Source of the DNA: Chloroflexota bacterium
GTDB lineage: Bacteria; Chloroflexota; Dehalococcoidia; SHYB01
Direction of reading: 5' to 3'
NCBI GenBank assembly: GCA_016875535.1
Contig: VGPF01000005.1
Location: forward strand, 30,857-94,856
DNA length: 64,000 bases
Shown: piece by piece, positions 25,601-34,625 of the stretch
Numbering within the stretch: the first letter of the stretch is position 1
Layout: each line of letters begins with the position of its first letter
Translations under genes and position numbers: made by a program
The notes under the pieces: generated by a model
Database searches by the model: none
Told to the model about the DNA's origin: nothing
The model's input: only the letters and a program-made list of their open reading frames with translations

Positions 25601-27310
25601 ATGACTTCACCCGCCGTTGTCACCGCCTTCGTCCTCCTTGGCACGGCGATCCTGCTGACCAAGCCCCTGGGCCTCTATATGACCAGGGTCTTTCAAGGCG
25701 AGCGCACCTTCTTGAGCCGCCTCCTCCAGCCGGTGGAGAGCCTCATCTACGGCGCCTGCCGCATAGACCCGGATGAAGAACAGCACTGGGCAAGCTACGC
25801 CATCGGGCTCCTTGTCTTTGGTTTCGCTTGCGCCCTCTTCCTCTTCGTCCTCTTCCGGCTTCAGGGCGTTCTGCCGTTGAACCCGCAAGGTTTCGATGGC
25901 ATCCCCGCGCCTCTCGCCTTCAACATGGCCCTCAGCTTCATCAGCCCCACCAATTGGCAGGCCCTCAGTCCCGAGCAGGGCGTGAGCCACTTGAGCCAGA
26001 TGATCGGCGTGGCCGTCCAGAACTTCGCTGCCGCCGCGGTCGGCACAAGCGTTGCGATCGCCCTCATCCGAGGTCTCACGCGACGCACCTCCGCCACCAT
26101 CGGCAACTGCTGGGTAGACCTCACCCGCGCCACACTGTACATCTTCCTGCCGATCGCCGCCCTCATCGCCCTCTTCTTCATCTGGCAAGGCGTTCCTCAA
26201 AACCTTCGAGCCGCCGTGGACATCACCACCCTGGAGGGAGGCGCCCAGTCCATCGCTCAAGGCCCGGTCGCCTCCCAGGAGGCTATCAAGACCTTCGGGA
26301 CGAACGGCGGCGGCTTCTTCAACGCTAACTCCGCCCATCCTTACGAGAATCCGAACCACTGGACCAACCTCATCCAGATGATCGCGATGCTCGCCGTCCC
26401 ATCTGCCATGACTTATGTCTTCGGGAAGTACGCCGGAGAAACAAAAAAGGGATGGGCGCTGCTCGCCGTCATGGTCATCCTCTTTGCAAGCTGCCTCGCC
26501 GTCACCCAGATATTCGAGCAGGATGGCAACCCCCGCTTCGAGGCTGTCGGCATCAGCCAGGAGGCGACTTCTGAGCAGGCGGGCGGGAACATGGAAGGGA
26601 AGGAGACCAGATTCGGCATCGTCCAGACCTCCGCCTTCACCAACGCCAGCGTCGCCTCCTCAACGGGAGCCACGAGCAGCGCCATGAGCAGCATGATGCC
26701 CATCGCCTCCATCGTTCCCATCTTCTATATGGTGACGGGGCAGGCCGTCTTTGGCGGGACGGGCGTCGGGCTCGTGAGCATGATGATCTTTGCCCTCATG
26801 GCCGTCTTCGTCGGGGGGCTCATGGCTGGCCGCACCCCGGAATACCTCGGCAAAAAGCTCGAGCCCTTCGAGATGAAGATGCTCATGGCCGGGATGCTTG
26901 CGCTCACTATCTCCATCCTAGTCTTCACCGGCATAGCCGCGGCGAGCCGCGCCGGGACGGAGAGCATCCTCAACCCCGGCCCTCATGGACTGACGGAGAT
27001 CTTCTTCGCGTACAGCTCCGCAGGCTCCAACAACGGCGCGGCCTTCAGCGGTCTGAACTCCAACACGGATTTCTATAACTACACCATAGGCATCGCTATC
27101 TTTGCGGGCCGCTATCTCGTCCTCTTCCCCATGCTCGCCGTCGGGGGCTCCATGGCCAGGAAAGAGCGCCTTCCTGCCACCCTCGGCACCCTGCCGACCG
27201 ATGGCCCCCTCTATATCGCCCTCGTGATCGGCATCATCCTCGTCGTCGGCGCGTTGAGCTTCTTCCCCGCCCTCGCTTTAGGCCCCATCGTTGAGCACTT
27301 GCTGCTCTGA
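25601..27310 (+). CDS. kdpA: Potassium-transporting ATPase subunit KdpA
   Basis: A 569-residue multi-pass channel subunit. Selectivity-filter loops are visible: FGTNGGGFFNANSAHPYENP, ASSTGATSSAMSSMMPI and YSSAGSNNGAAFSGLN. Length matches the family. It binds and passes K+ to be energised by KdpB. Start ATG ten bases after kdpF; kdpB follows within eight bases. Confidence 0.97.
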   Translation: MTSPAVVTAFVLLGTAILLTKPLGLYMTRVFQGERTFLSRLLQPVESLIYGACRIDPDEEQHWASYAIGLLVFGFACALFLFVLFRLQGVLPLNPQGFDGIPAPLAFNMALSFISPTNWQALSPEQGVSHLSQMIGVAVQNFAAAAVGTSVAIALIRGLTRRTSATIGNCWVDLTRATLYIFLPIAALIALFFIWQGVPQNLRAAVDITTLEGGAQSIAQGPVASQEAIKTFGTNGGGFFNANSAHPYENPNHWTNLIQMIAMLAVPSAMTYVFGKYAGETKKGWALLAVMVILFASCLAVTQIFEQDGNPRFEAVGISQEATSEQAGGNMEGKETRFGIVQTSAFTNASVASSTGATSSAMSSMMPIASIVPIFYMVTGQAVFGGTGVGLVSMMIFALMAVFVGGLMAGRTPEYLGKKLEPFEMKMLMAGMLALTISILVFTGIAAASRAGTESILNPGPHGLTEIFFAYSSAGSNNGAAFSGLNSNTDFYNYTIGIAIFAGRYLVLFPMLAVGGSMARKERLPATLGTLPTDGPLYIALVIGIILVVGALSFFPALALGPIVEHLLL

Positions 27311-27317
27311 AGCGCCT

Positions 27318-29441
27318 ATGAACCAGCCCCCTGCCAACCTTCGTCCGGATCCAACAGGCCCCGCCGCCGCCTTGGCGCGCACCTCGCCCACGGCTCGCGA
27401 GATGAAGTCCCTTGCCGCCGCGCGGAAGGCGGGCGTGCGATTGTGGACGTGGTCGCTGATGCGCCGCGCCGCCCTGGACGCCTTTCGCAAGCTGGACCCG
27501 CGCACCCTGCTGCGCAACCCGATGATGCTCCTGGTGGAAATCTCAGCCCTCATGGTCAGCGGCTTCCTGATCCAAAACGTCGTCAGCGGCGAAAGCTTCC
27601 GCTTCTCCCTGCAGATAGCCATCTGGCTTTGGCTGACGGCCCTCTTCGGCAACTTCTCCGAATCCCTCGCCGAAGCTCGAGGCCGCGCGCAGGCGGAAAC
27701 CCTCCGCGCCACCAGGAAAGACGTTCCCGCCCGGCGGCTGCGCGGCCTCCGTGAGGAGAGCGTTCCCTCGTCCAGCCTTCGCAGCGGCGATTACATCGTC
27801 ATCGGCGAAGGTGAAATTATCCCTGCTGATGGCGAAGTTATCGGCGGTGCTGCCTTCGTGAACGAGGCGGCCATCACCGGCGAATCCGCTCCCGTCCTCA
27901 AGGAGCCGGGGACCGATGTCCGCTCCACCGTCACCGGCGGAACCCTCCTCGCCTCGGGCTCCCTTCGCGTCCGCGTCTCCGCTGATCCCGGCGGCACCTT
28001 CCTCGATAAGATGATCGCCCTCGTGGAAGGCGCCCACCGCCGCAAAACGCCGAACGAAATCTCCCTCACCATCCTCATCGCCGGCCTCACCATCATCTTC
28101 ACCCTCTCCGTCATCACCATCCAGCCCCTCCTCGATTACTCGGACACGGAAGTCTCCGTCGTCGTGCTCCTCTCCGCCCTCGTCGTCCTTGTCACCACCA
28201 CCATAGGCGGCCTCGCCTCCGCCATCGGCATCGCCGGGATGGATCGCCTTACGCGCTTCAATGTCCTCGCCCTCTCCGGCCGAGCCATTGAGGCGGCGGG
28301 CGATGTGGATACCCTCCTCCTGGACAAAACCGGCACCATCACCTATGGCAACCGCCTCGCCGCGGAGATCCATCCTGTCGGCGGCAATCAGAAACTGGTG
28401 GCCCTCATTGCCGCTCGCATGTCCAGCCTTGCCGATGAGACGCCCGAGGGCAAAAGCCTCCTGGCCCTCGCCGAACAGATGGGCGCTCCCGCCGAACGCA
28501 GCCTCAGCGCCACGGCCGAGATCATCAAGTTCGATCCCCGCACCCGTATCAGCGGCGTTATCCAGGACGGGCGCTACTACGTTAAAGGCGCGGTGGACGC
28601 CGTCATCGCCCTCTCCCCCGATCGCGCCCCGGACGATCTCCAGCAGATCGTGGCCCGCATCTCCGGCGAAGGCGGCACCCCTCTCGCCCTTGCCATAGAT
28701 AAGAGGATCGTCGGCGTCGCCTATCTCAAGGACACCGTGAAGCCCGGCATGCGCGAGCGCTTTGAGGAGTTCCGCAAGATGGGCATCAAGACCATCATGA
28801 TCACGGGCGATAACACCCTTACCGCCGCCACCATCGCCAAAGAGGCCGGGGTGGACAGCTATGTGGCCGAAGCGAAGCCGGAAGACAAGATCCGCATCAT
28901 CCGCGATCAACAGCGCCAGGGGCGCATGGTTGCCATGACCGGCGATGGCACGAACGATGCCCCTGCACTCGCCCAGGCCGATGTGGGCCTGGCCATGAAC
29001 TCGGGGACCGCCGCGGCCAAAGAGGCCGCGAACATGATTGACCTCGATTCCAATCCCTCCAAGCTCATAGAGGTCGTCAGCATCGGCAAGCAGATCCTCA
29101 TCACCCGCGGCGCCATCACCACCTACTCCGTTGGGACGGACCTGGCCAAATACTTCGCCATCATCCCTGCCGCCTTCGTCGGCGCCTACCCCGCCTTCAG
29201 CAAGCTCGATGTCATGCATCTCCATTCCCCGGAAAGCGCCGTCCTCTCCGCCGTCATCTTCAACGCCTCCATCATCCCCACCCTGGTGCCGCTGGCCATC
29301 AAGGGGGCCCCGTACCGTCCCGCCCCGGCGAGCAAGCTCCTGGCGCGCAACCTCCTCGTGTACGGCGTCGGCGGCATCGTGACCCCCTTCTTCGGCATCA
29401 AGCTCATTGATATGCTCATCACAGCCATAGGGCTCATCTAG
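27318..29441 (+). CDS. kdpB: Potassium-transporting P-type ATPase subunit KdpB
   Basis: A 707-residue P-type ATPase that powers the pump. Motifs: ITGESAPV (actuator), LLLDKTGTITYGNR with the phosphorylated Asp, and MTGDGTNDAPALAQADVG (hinge). The ATG at 27318 (MNQPPANL) is preferred to an in-frame GTG inside the kdpA end. The stop directly abuts kdpC. A 770-codon open frame on the opposite strand is a composition artefact. Confidence 0.97.
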   Translation: MNQPPANLRPDPTGPAAALARTSPTAREMKSLAAARKAGVRLWTWSLMRRAALDAFRKLDPRTLLRNPMMLLVEISALMVSGFLIQNVVSGESFRFSLQIAIWLWLTALFGNFSESLAEARGRAQAETLRATRKDVPARRLRGLREESVPSSSLRSGDYIVIGEGEIIPADGEVIGGAAFVNEAAITGESAPVLKEPGTDVRSTVTGGTLLASGSLRVRVSADPGGTFLDKMIALVEGAHRRKTPNEISLTILIAGLTIIFTLSVITIQPLLDYSDTEVSVVVLLSALVVLVTTTIGGLASAIGIAGMDRLTRFNVLALSGRAIEAAGDVDTLLLDKTGTITYGNRLAAEIHPVGGNQKLVALIAARMSSLADETPEGKSLLALAEQMGAPAERSLSATAEIIKFDPRTRISGVIQDGRYYVKGAVDAVIALSPDRAPDDLQQIVARISGEGGTPLALAIDKRIVGVAYLKDTVKPGMRERFEEFRKMGIKTIMITGDNTLTAATIAKEAGVDSYVAEAKPEDKIRIIRDQQRQGRMVAMTGDGTNDAPALAQADVGLAMNSGTAAAKEAANMIDLDSNPSKLIEVVSIGKQILITRGAITTYSVGTDLAKYFAIIPAAFVGAYPAFSKLDVMHLHSPESAVLSAVIFNASIIPTLVPLAIKGAPYRPAPASKLLARNLLVYGVGGIVTPFFGIKLIDMLITAIGLI

Positions 29442-30053
29442 ATGTTCACCTACCTGAAAGAACAGGCCCGCGCCGCCGTAGTCCTCCTCGCCGTTCTCGT
29501 CGTGATAACCGGCGTCGCCTACCCGTTCGTCATCATGGGCATAGGTCAAAGTGCCTTCGGCAAGCAGGCCGATGGCAGCCTCGTGCGCGATGCCGACGGC
29601 CGGATCGTCGGCTCGTCCCTCATCGGACAGAACTTCATCGGCCCCCGCTACTTTCACCCGCGTCCCTCCGCCGCAGGAGAGGATGGGTACGATGCGCGCG
29701 CCTCCTCCGCATCGAACTTCGGCCCGATTAATGAGACATTCCTCACGGCGGTCGGAGCGCGAGCCGATGCCTACCGCAGGGCCAATGGCCTCTCGCAGGA
29801 CGCCCAGGTTCCCGTGGACGCCGTCACCGCCTCCGCCTCCGGCCTCGACCCCCACATCAGCCCCGCCAACGCCTACCTGCAGGCGGCTCGAGTGGCAAAG
29901 GCGCGCGGCATGGCCGAAAATACCGTCATGGATTTAGTGCATGCGCATATTGACGATCGCTCCCTCGGCTTTCTCGGCGAAGCGCGCGTCAACGTCCTTC
30001 TCCTCAACCTCGCCTTGGATGAGCGCTCCGGCAGAGAGCCGGGGAACCCATGA
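29442..30053 (+). CDS. kdpC: Potassium-transporting ATPase subunit KdpC
   Basis: A 203-residue protein with one N-terminal membrane helix (VVLLAVLVVITGVAYPFVI) and a soluble domain. FIGPRYFHPRPSA, ASNFGPIN and DPHISPANAYLQAARVAKARG are family motifs. KdpC stabilises ATP binding by KdpB. It starts at the base after the kdpB stop and overlaps the next gene by four bases. Confidence 0.96.
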   Translation: MFTYLKEQARAAVVLLAVLVVITGVAYPFVIMGIGQSAFGKQADGSLVRDADGRIVGSSLIGQNFIGPRYFHPRPSAAGEDGYDARASSASNFGPINETFLTAVGARADAYRRANGLSQDAQVPVDAVTASASGLDPHISPANAYLQAARVAKARGMAENTVMDLVHAHIDDRSLGFLGEARVNVLLLNLALDERSGREPGNP

Positions 30054-31210
30054 CCCAGCGCCACGATGATAGCCGTCCCTCGCCGGAAAAGTTCCTCAGC
30101 CGCCTCCTCAGGGAGGAGCAGCAGGGAAAACGCGGCCGCCTGCGCATCTACCTCGGCATGGCGCCGGGCGTCGGCAAGACCTACGCCATGCTCATGGAGG
30201 CCCATCGCCGCAAGGCCCAAGGCGTGGACGTCGTCATCGGCCTCGTCGAGACCTACGGCCGCGCAAAGACCCAGGAGGCCATCGGCGATCTGCCTATCAT
30301 CCCTAGGAAACAGGTCACCTACCAAGGCGTCACCCTGGAAGAGATGGATACGGAAGCCGTCATCGCGCGTCGTCCTCAACTCGTCCTCGTTGACGAGCTA
30401 GCCCACACCAATGTGCCCGGGTCCAAATGGGAGAAGCGCTGGATGGATGTGGAGGAGATCCTCAAGACGGGCCTCTCCGTCTTCACCACCGTCAACATCC
30501 AGCACCTGGAAAGCCTGGCCGATGTCGTCGAAAGCATCACCGGCGCACCCGTCCGGGAGCGGCTCCCTGACCACGTTGTGGACAAGGCCGATGAGATCCA
30601 GCTTGTGGATATGGCCCCCGGCGCATTGCGCCAGCGCATCCAGGAAGGCAGCGTCTACCCTGGCGAGCGCGCCCAGCAGGCCCTGCGCCAGTTCTTCCGC
30701 GAAGGCAACCTCACCGCGCTCCGCGAGCTCTCCCTCCGCCGCGTCGCCACCACTGCGGAAAAAGACCTCGAACAGTACATGCGCGATCACCAGGTGGAGG
30801 CCGTCTGGCCCGCCGGCGATCGCGTCCTCGTCTGTATTGACCCGCACGCCCACGGCCAGCACCTGTTGCGGCGCGGCTGGCAGATGGCCAAGGGCTTCCA
30901 GAGCGACCTCATCGCTCTCTTTGTAGAAGAGCCCTCCTGGGCCAAGGCAAGCCCGGAAGAGCGCCGCGTCCTTGCCGAAAATCTGCGCTTTGCGGAGGAC
31001 CTCGGCGCTCGCGTCCTGCGCGTCCAGGGCTCGGATGTCGCCGCCACGATCACCAAGGTAGCCCGCGAAGAGAACATCGGGAACATCGTCATCGGCTTCG
31101 GCCAGAAGAGCAGTCTCCTGGACATGACCAAGACCTCCACCCTGCAGAAGCTCCTTCGCTTGGCCACAGATATAGACATCCACGCCGTGCCGCTGAAGCG
31201 CCAGGATTAG
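30050..31210 (+). CDS. KdpD N-terminal domain protein (sensor part, split KdpD)
   Basis: A 386-residue protein holding only the N-terminal half of KdpD: a KdpD ATP-binding domain with Walker A GMAPGVGKTYAML and Walker B LVLVDELAHTN, then from about residue 255 a universal-stress-protein domain (RVLVCIDPHAHG onward). There is no kinase core and no membrane segment. In whole KdpD this part binds nucleotides and c-di-AMP and controls kinase activity; here it would have to act in trans on the kinase encoded 5 kb upstream. It ends a tightly packed run of six genes. Confidence 0.92.
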   Translation: MTQRHDDSRPSPEKFLSRLLREEQQGKRGRLRIYLGMAPGVGKTYAMLMEAHRRKAQGVDVVIGLVETYGRAKTQEAIGDLPIIPRKQVTYQGVTLEEMDTEAVIARRPQLVLVDELAHTNVPGSKWEKRWMDVEEILKTGLSVFTTVNIQHLESLADVVESITGAPVRERLPDHVVDKADEIQLVDMAPGALRQRIQEGSVYPGERAQQALRQFFREGNLTALRELSLRRVATTAEKDLEQYMRDHQVEAVWPAGDRVLVCIDPHAHGQHLLRRGWQMAKGFQSDLIALFVEEPSWAKASPEERRVLAENLRFAEDLGARVLRVQGSDVAATITKVAREENIGNIVIGFGQKSSLLDMTKTSTLQKLLRLATDIDIHAVPLKRQD

Positions 31211-31234
31211 CCGAGCCGCTCTGAAAGGCCCTCC

Positions 31235-31873
31235 GTGATCAAGCGCGAACTGCAGATCACCAAGCTCCCGCTCTTCCCCCGCATGACCGTCGGCGTCATG
31301 GGCTCCGCGGGCGGGCGCATCCCCGAATACGCCAAGCAGAAGGTGTTCCAGCTTGGCGCTGAAGCGGCCCGCCGCGGCTACGTCCTTGTCACCGGCGCTT
31401 GCCCCGGACTCCCGCACGAAGCCGTTCGCGGCGCAAGCTCCCAGGGCGGCATCGTTGTCGGCGTCTCACCCGCGCTGAACCTGGAAGAGCACATCGGCAA
31501 GTACCACTCGCCCACCCAAGGCTACAACGCCATCATCTATACCGGCAGCGGCCTCATGGGACGCGAGATCGAGAACATCCGCAGCTGCGATGTCGTCGTC
31601 TTCGCCGGGGGACGCTCAGGCACGCTCGGCGAGTTTGCCATCGCCTACGATGAAGGCAAGGTCATTGGCGTTATCCTGAAAACGGGCGGCATCAGCCGCC
31701 ACATCAAGTCCATCGTCAAGATGGTGAAGAAAAAGACGGACGCCCTCATCATCGTAGACGCCGACCCTGTCCGGCTCTTGGATAAGCTGGAGCGAGTCTA
31801 TAAGAAGCGCATCTATACCCACTACCTGCAAGTCCTGGAAGGCCATGCAGGCAAAGGGACCGGCGCAGGCTAG
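31235..31873 (+). CDS. SLOG/LOG-like Rossmann protein (TIGR00725-like)
   Basis: A 212-residue Rossmann-like protein. TVGVMGSAGG near residue 18, VLVTGACPGLPHEAVRGA and VVVFAGGRSGTLGEFAIA match the SLOG superfamily, where a GG-x-GT-x2-E loop binds nucleotides. Related LOG proteins hydrolyse cytokinin-type nucleotides; others bind nucleotide signals. Length is near the LOG norm with a basic C-terminus. The start is GTG 24 bases after the kdpD-N stop. Its end overlaps rlmB tail to tail by four bases. Function not predictable. Confidence 0.8.
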   Translation: MIKRELQITKLPLFPRMTVGVMGSAGGRIPEYAKQKVFQLGAEAARRGYVLVTGACPGLPHEAVRGASSQGGIVVGVSPALNLEEHIGKYHSPTQGYNAIIYTGSGLMGREIENIRSCDVVVFAGGRSGTLGEFAIAYDEGKVIGVILKTGGISRHIKSIVKMVKKKTDALIIVDADPVRLLDKLERVYKKRIYTHYLQVLEGHAGKGTGAG

Positions 31874-32616
31874 GCCGTCGCCTTCGCCCGCTGGCGCATC
31901 GCCTCGTACATCACCAGCGCCCCCGCCACAGAGGCGTTCAGCGAAGCGACCTCTCCCCGCATCGGGATGGAGACCAGCACCTCGCACTTCTCCCGCACCA
32001 GGTGCGAAAGGCCGCGCCCCTCCGCGCCGATGATCAGCGACACGCCCTGCCGGTAGTCCGCCTCCGCATAGCTCTTGGGCCCCGTGGGATCCACGCCCAC
32101 CGTCCACACGCCCTCTTTGTTCAGTCGCTCCATCGCCTGAGCGATATTCGTGACCCGCGCCACCTGCATATACTCCAGCGCCCCGGCTGACGCCCGCGAG
32201 ACCGCCGCCGTCAGCCCCGCCGCGCGGCGGGTGGGGATGATGACGCCGTGGACGCCTGCCGCGTGGGCCGTGCGAATGATCGCCCCAAGGTTCTGCGGGT
32301 CTTCGATCCCGTCCAGCAGCACATAGAACGGCCTCTCGCCTTTCTCCTTGCTGATGCGGAAAAGGTCGTCCAGCTCCACCGTCGCCTTTGCCGCCGCGAC
32401 GGCGATGACTCCCTGGCTGCGCCCCGTCTGGCTCAGGCGGGAGAGCGCCCGCTGGTCCGTGTATTCCACCGGGATGCCGGCTTCCTTCGCCAGCCCCACC
32501 ACCTGCCCCAGCGGCCCGCGGCGGTCAAAATCATGCGAAACGAATATCTTGTGGATAGGCCGCTTGGCCTTGATAGCTTCCAGGACCGGGTTGCGTCCTT
32601 CGATCTGCTCTTCCAC
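31870..32616 (-). CDS. rlmB: 23S rRNA (guanosine-2'-O)-methyltransferase RlmB
   Basis: A 248-residue SPOUT-class methyltransferase. It opens with the substrate-binding domain (EGRNPVLEAIKAKRPIHKIF), followed by the SpoU motifs NLGAIIRTAHAAGVHGVIIP, LIIGAEGRGLS and IPMRGEVASLNASVA. RlmB methylates G2251 of 23S rRNA; the site is inferred from family. The start is GTG with GAGGAGCG upstream. It is divergent from hisIE. Confidence 0.92.
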   Translation of the reverse strand: MEEQIEGRNPVLEAIKAKRPIHKIFVSHDFDRRGPLGQVVGLAKEAGIPVEYTDQRALSRLSQTGRSQGVIAVAAAKATVELDDLFRISKEKGERPFYVLLDGIEDPQNLGAIIRTAHAAGVHGVIIPTRRAAGLTAAVSRASAGALEYMQVARVTNIAQAMERLNKEGVWTVGVDPTGPKSYAEADYRQGVSLIIGAEGRGLSHLVREKCEVLVSIPMRGEVASLNASVAGALVMYEAMRQRAKATA

Positions 32617-32643
32617 GGCCGCTCCTCAGAGAGAATCCTGACA

Positions 32644-32652
32644 TGCTATCAT
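32644..32652 (+). promoter_or_regulatory. Extended -10 TGCTATCAT upstream of hisIE
   Basis: TGC followed by TATCAT, about 66 bases before the hisIE ATG. The same nine bases occur upstream of the SDR at 39331 and the selenoprotein at 40912. It lies at the centre of an imperfect palindrome (CCTGACATG ... CATGTTCAGG). No clear -35. Confidence 0.5.
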
Positions 32653-32717
32653 GTTCAGGCCGCCGCTGGCTCCTCTCGCCAGGGGAAAGCCGCCCGGCGG
32701 TCACCTCGGAGGCGCCT

Positions 32718-33332
32718 ATGCAGCTCAACCTCAATGAACAGGGCCTGATCCCGGCCATCGCCCAGGACGAAAAGACGGGCGAAGTGCTAATGCTGGCCTA
32801 CATGAGCCCTGAATCGCTCAAACGCACCATGGAAAGCGGCCAGGCCTGGTTCTACAGCCGCAGCCGCCGGGAGCTCTGGCACAAAGGCGCAACCTCCGGC
32901 AACTACATCAAGGTGAACAAGGTTATCGCCGATTGCGAGAACAACTCCCTGCTCCTCAAGAGCACGCCCACCGGCCCCGCCTGCCACACCGGCAAGCCCA
33001 ACTGCTTCTTCCAAGAGGTCAAGAAGGGCGAAATCTCCTTCCAGCAGAAACCCGGCAACATGATGGAAGAGCTCTTCTCCGTCATCGAATCCCGGAAGAA
33101 GGAGAAGCCCGAAGGCAGCTATGTCGCCAAGCTCATGAGCCAGGGTGTGGATCGTATCGGCAAAAAGGTCATCGAGGAGGCGGGCGAATCCGTCATCGCC
33201 GCCAAGAATGGCGTCCGCGAAGAGGTCGTCCATGAAGTCGCCGACCTCTGGTTCCACAGCCTCGTCCTCCTCTCCTCCGCGGGCCTCACGCCCAAGGACA
33301 TCTGGCAAGAGCTCGAAAAGCGAAGGAAATAG
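32718..33332 (+). CDS. hisIE: Bifunctional phosphoribosyl-AMP cyclohydrolase / phosphoribosyl-ATP pyrophosphatase
   Basis: A 204-residue HisIE for steps two and three of histidine synthesis. HisI half (1 to about 110): TGEVLMLAYMSPESLKRTM, WFYSRSRRELWHKGATSGN and the zinc Cys motifs DCENNSLLL and GPACHTG. HisE half: GVDRIGKKVIEEAGESVIAA and EVVHEVADLWFHSLVLL. The ATG at 32718 has CGGAGG upstream and is preferred to one 75 bases earlier. No other his gene is near. Confidence 0.95.
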   Translation: MQLNLNEQGLIPAIAQDEKTGEVLMLAYMSPESLKRTMESGQAWFYSRSRRELWHKGATSGNYIKVNKVIADCENNSLLLKSTPTGPACHTGKPNCFFQEVKKGEISFQQKPGNMMEELFSVIESRKKEKPEGSYVAKLMSQGVDRIGKKVIEEAGESVIAAKNGVREEVVHEVADLWFHSLVLLSSAGLTPKDIWQELEKRRK

Positions 33333-33334
33333 CC

Positions 33335-33664
33335 ATGCACCAGCCCAAGACCGTCGCCATCCTTCCGGACGGCATCCACATCACCTGGGACGATGGCAAA
33401 GACTGCGCCTACGCTCATCGCGACCTCCGGGGCGAGTGCCCCTGCGCCCACTGCGTCCACGAAATCACCGGCAAGCGCATGGTCGGCCGCGACCAGGTCA
33501 CCCCGACCGTCGAAGCACTCGATTGGATGACCATCGGCCGCTACGCTATCCAGTTCCTCTGGAGCGATGGCCACCAGACCGGCCTCTACCCCTACAACCT
33601 CCTGCGCGAACTCTGCGCCCGTGAGACCCGCGACGGGGCAAAGGCGGAGAAGCGCGCCTCGTGA
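33335..33664 (+). CDS. DUF971 domain protein
   Basis: A 109-residue protein of the DUF971 family (the N-terminal domain of gamma-butyrobetaine hydroxylase-like proteins). It has I-x-W-x-DG near the start, RGECPCAHCVHE with a Cys-x-Cys-x2-Cys cluster, and FLWSDGHQTGLYPYNLLREL, the best-conserved block. Function unknown; relatives are linked to iron-sulfur proteins. Two bases separate it from hisIE and it overlaps the LLM gene by four bases. Confidence 0.87.
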   Translation: MHQPKTVAILPDGIHITWDDGKDCAYAHRDLRGECPCAHCVHEITGKRMVGRDQVTPTVEALDWMTIGRYAIQFLWSDGHQTGLYPYNLLRELCARETRDGAKAEKRAS

Positions 33665-34587
33665 ACTTCGGCATCCACACCGGCCAGCAGAACGCGCCCT
33701 ACCAAGACTTCGTCAAGGCTTGGAAGATGGCCGATGCCGCAGGCTTCAACTGGATATCCGTCTGGGACCATTTCTACGAAGCGCCCGATCGCGGCGGCGA
33801 TGGCCCCACCTATGAGACTGTCGCCATGATGACCGCCGCCGCTGCCGCCACCACCCGCGCCAGGATCGGCGTCCTCGTCATGTCTGCCGGCTATCGCCCA
33901 CCGGCCCTCCTCGCCAAAATGATCGCCACCCTGGACCACATCAGCAACGGACGCGCCAACCTCGGCATCGGGGCCGGTTGGCACCAGGCCGAATACGAAG
34001 CCTACGGCTACACCTTCCCCAGCCTCAAAGCGCGCATGGACATGCTGGAGGAGAGCGTCCAGATCATCCAGTCCATGCTTGCCAACGATACGACCACCTT
34101 CGAAGGCGCGCACTACCGCGTACGCGAGGCGAAGCTCTACCCAAAGCCCGTCCAGGCCAAGCTCCCCGTCTGGGTCGGCGGCGGCGGTGAGAAGCGCACC
34201 ATCCCCATCGCCGCCAAGCACGCCGATGGCTGGAACATCGCCTACGTCCCGCCGGAGGTCTACCGGCGCAAGATCGCCGTCCTGGACCAGTGGTGCGAAA
34301 AGTTCAACCGCGACCCGCAAACTATCATGCGAAGCATCAATACCGGCTTCTATCTGGGAACTGACAAGAAATCAGCCGCGCGAGGCCTCCAGCAGATGGC
34401 GCAGGACGGCTTCAACGTGGAGCGCACAGGCCCCGGCATGTTGCGCGGCCTGGTGAGCGAGGCTGTGGAGCAGATCCGCGCCTTCGAACGCGCCGGCGCC
34501 ACCCAGATGAATATCGCCTTCCGCCCGCCCTTCGATTTCGAGGCCTTTCAGGCCTTCATTGAAGAGGCCGTCCCCAGATTCAGGTGA
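33661..34587 (+). CDS. LLM-class flavin-dependent oxidoreductase (F420-type candidate)
   Basis: A 308-residue TIM-barrel of the luciferase-like monooxygenase family: NFGIHTGQQNAPYQDFVKAW, WISVWDHFYEAP, RIGVLVMSAGYRPPALLAKM, SNGRANLGIGAGW and PVWVGGGGEKRTI. Cofactor (FMN or F420) cannot be told for certain; the motifs resemble F420-dependent members. GTG start overlapping the DUF971 stop (GTGA). Confidence 0.88.
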   Translation: MNFGIHTGQQNAPYQDFVKAWKMADAAGFNWISVWDHFYEAPDRGGDGPTYETVAMMTAAAAATTRARIGVLVMSAGYRPPALLAKMIATLDHISNGRANLGIGAGWHQAEYEAYGYTFPSLKARMDMLEESVQIIQSMLANDTTTFEGAHYRVREAKLYPKPVQAKLPVWVGGGGEKRTIPIAAKHADGWNIAYVPPEVYRRKIAVLDQWCEKFNRDPQTIMRSINTGFYLGTDKKSAARGLQQMAQDGFNVERTGPGMLRGLVSEAVEQIRAFERAGATQMNIAFRPPFDFEAFQAFIEEAVPRFR

Positions 34588-34625
34588 CCTTGTCCGGTAG
34601 GGGGTGCGGCTAAGCCACGCCGAGG

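Noticed and set aside
27543..29855. 770-codon open frame on the minus strand across kdpB and kdpC
   Set aside because: It is antisense to two certain genes. Its Gly/Asp/Glu/Ala-rich composition is what GC-rich codon bias produces in an opposite frame; no domain is recognisable.
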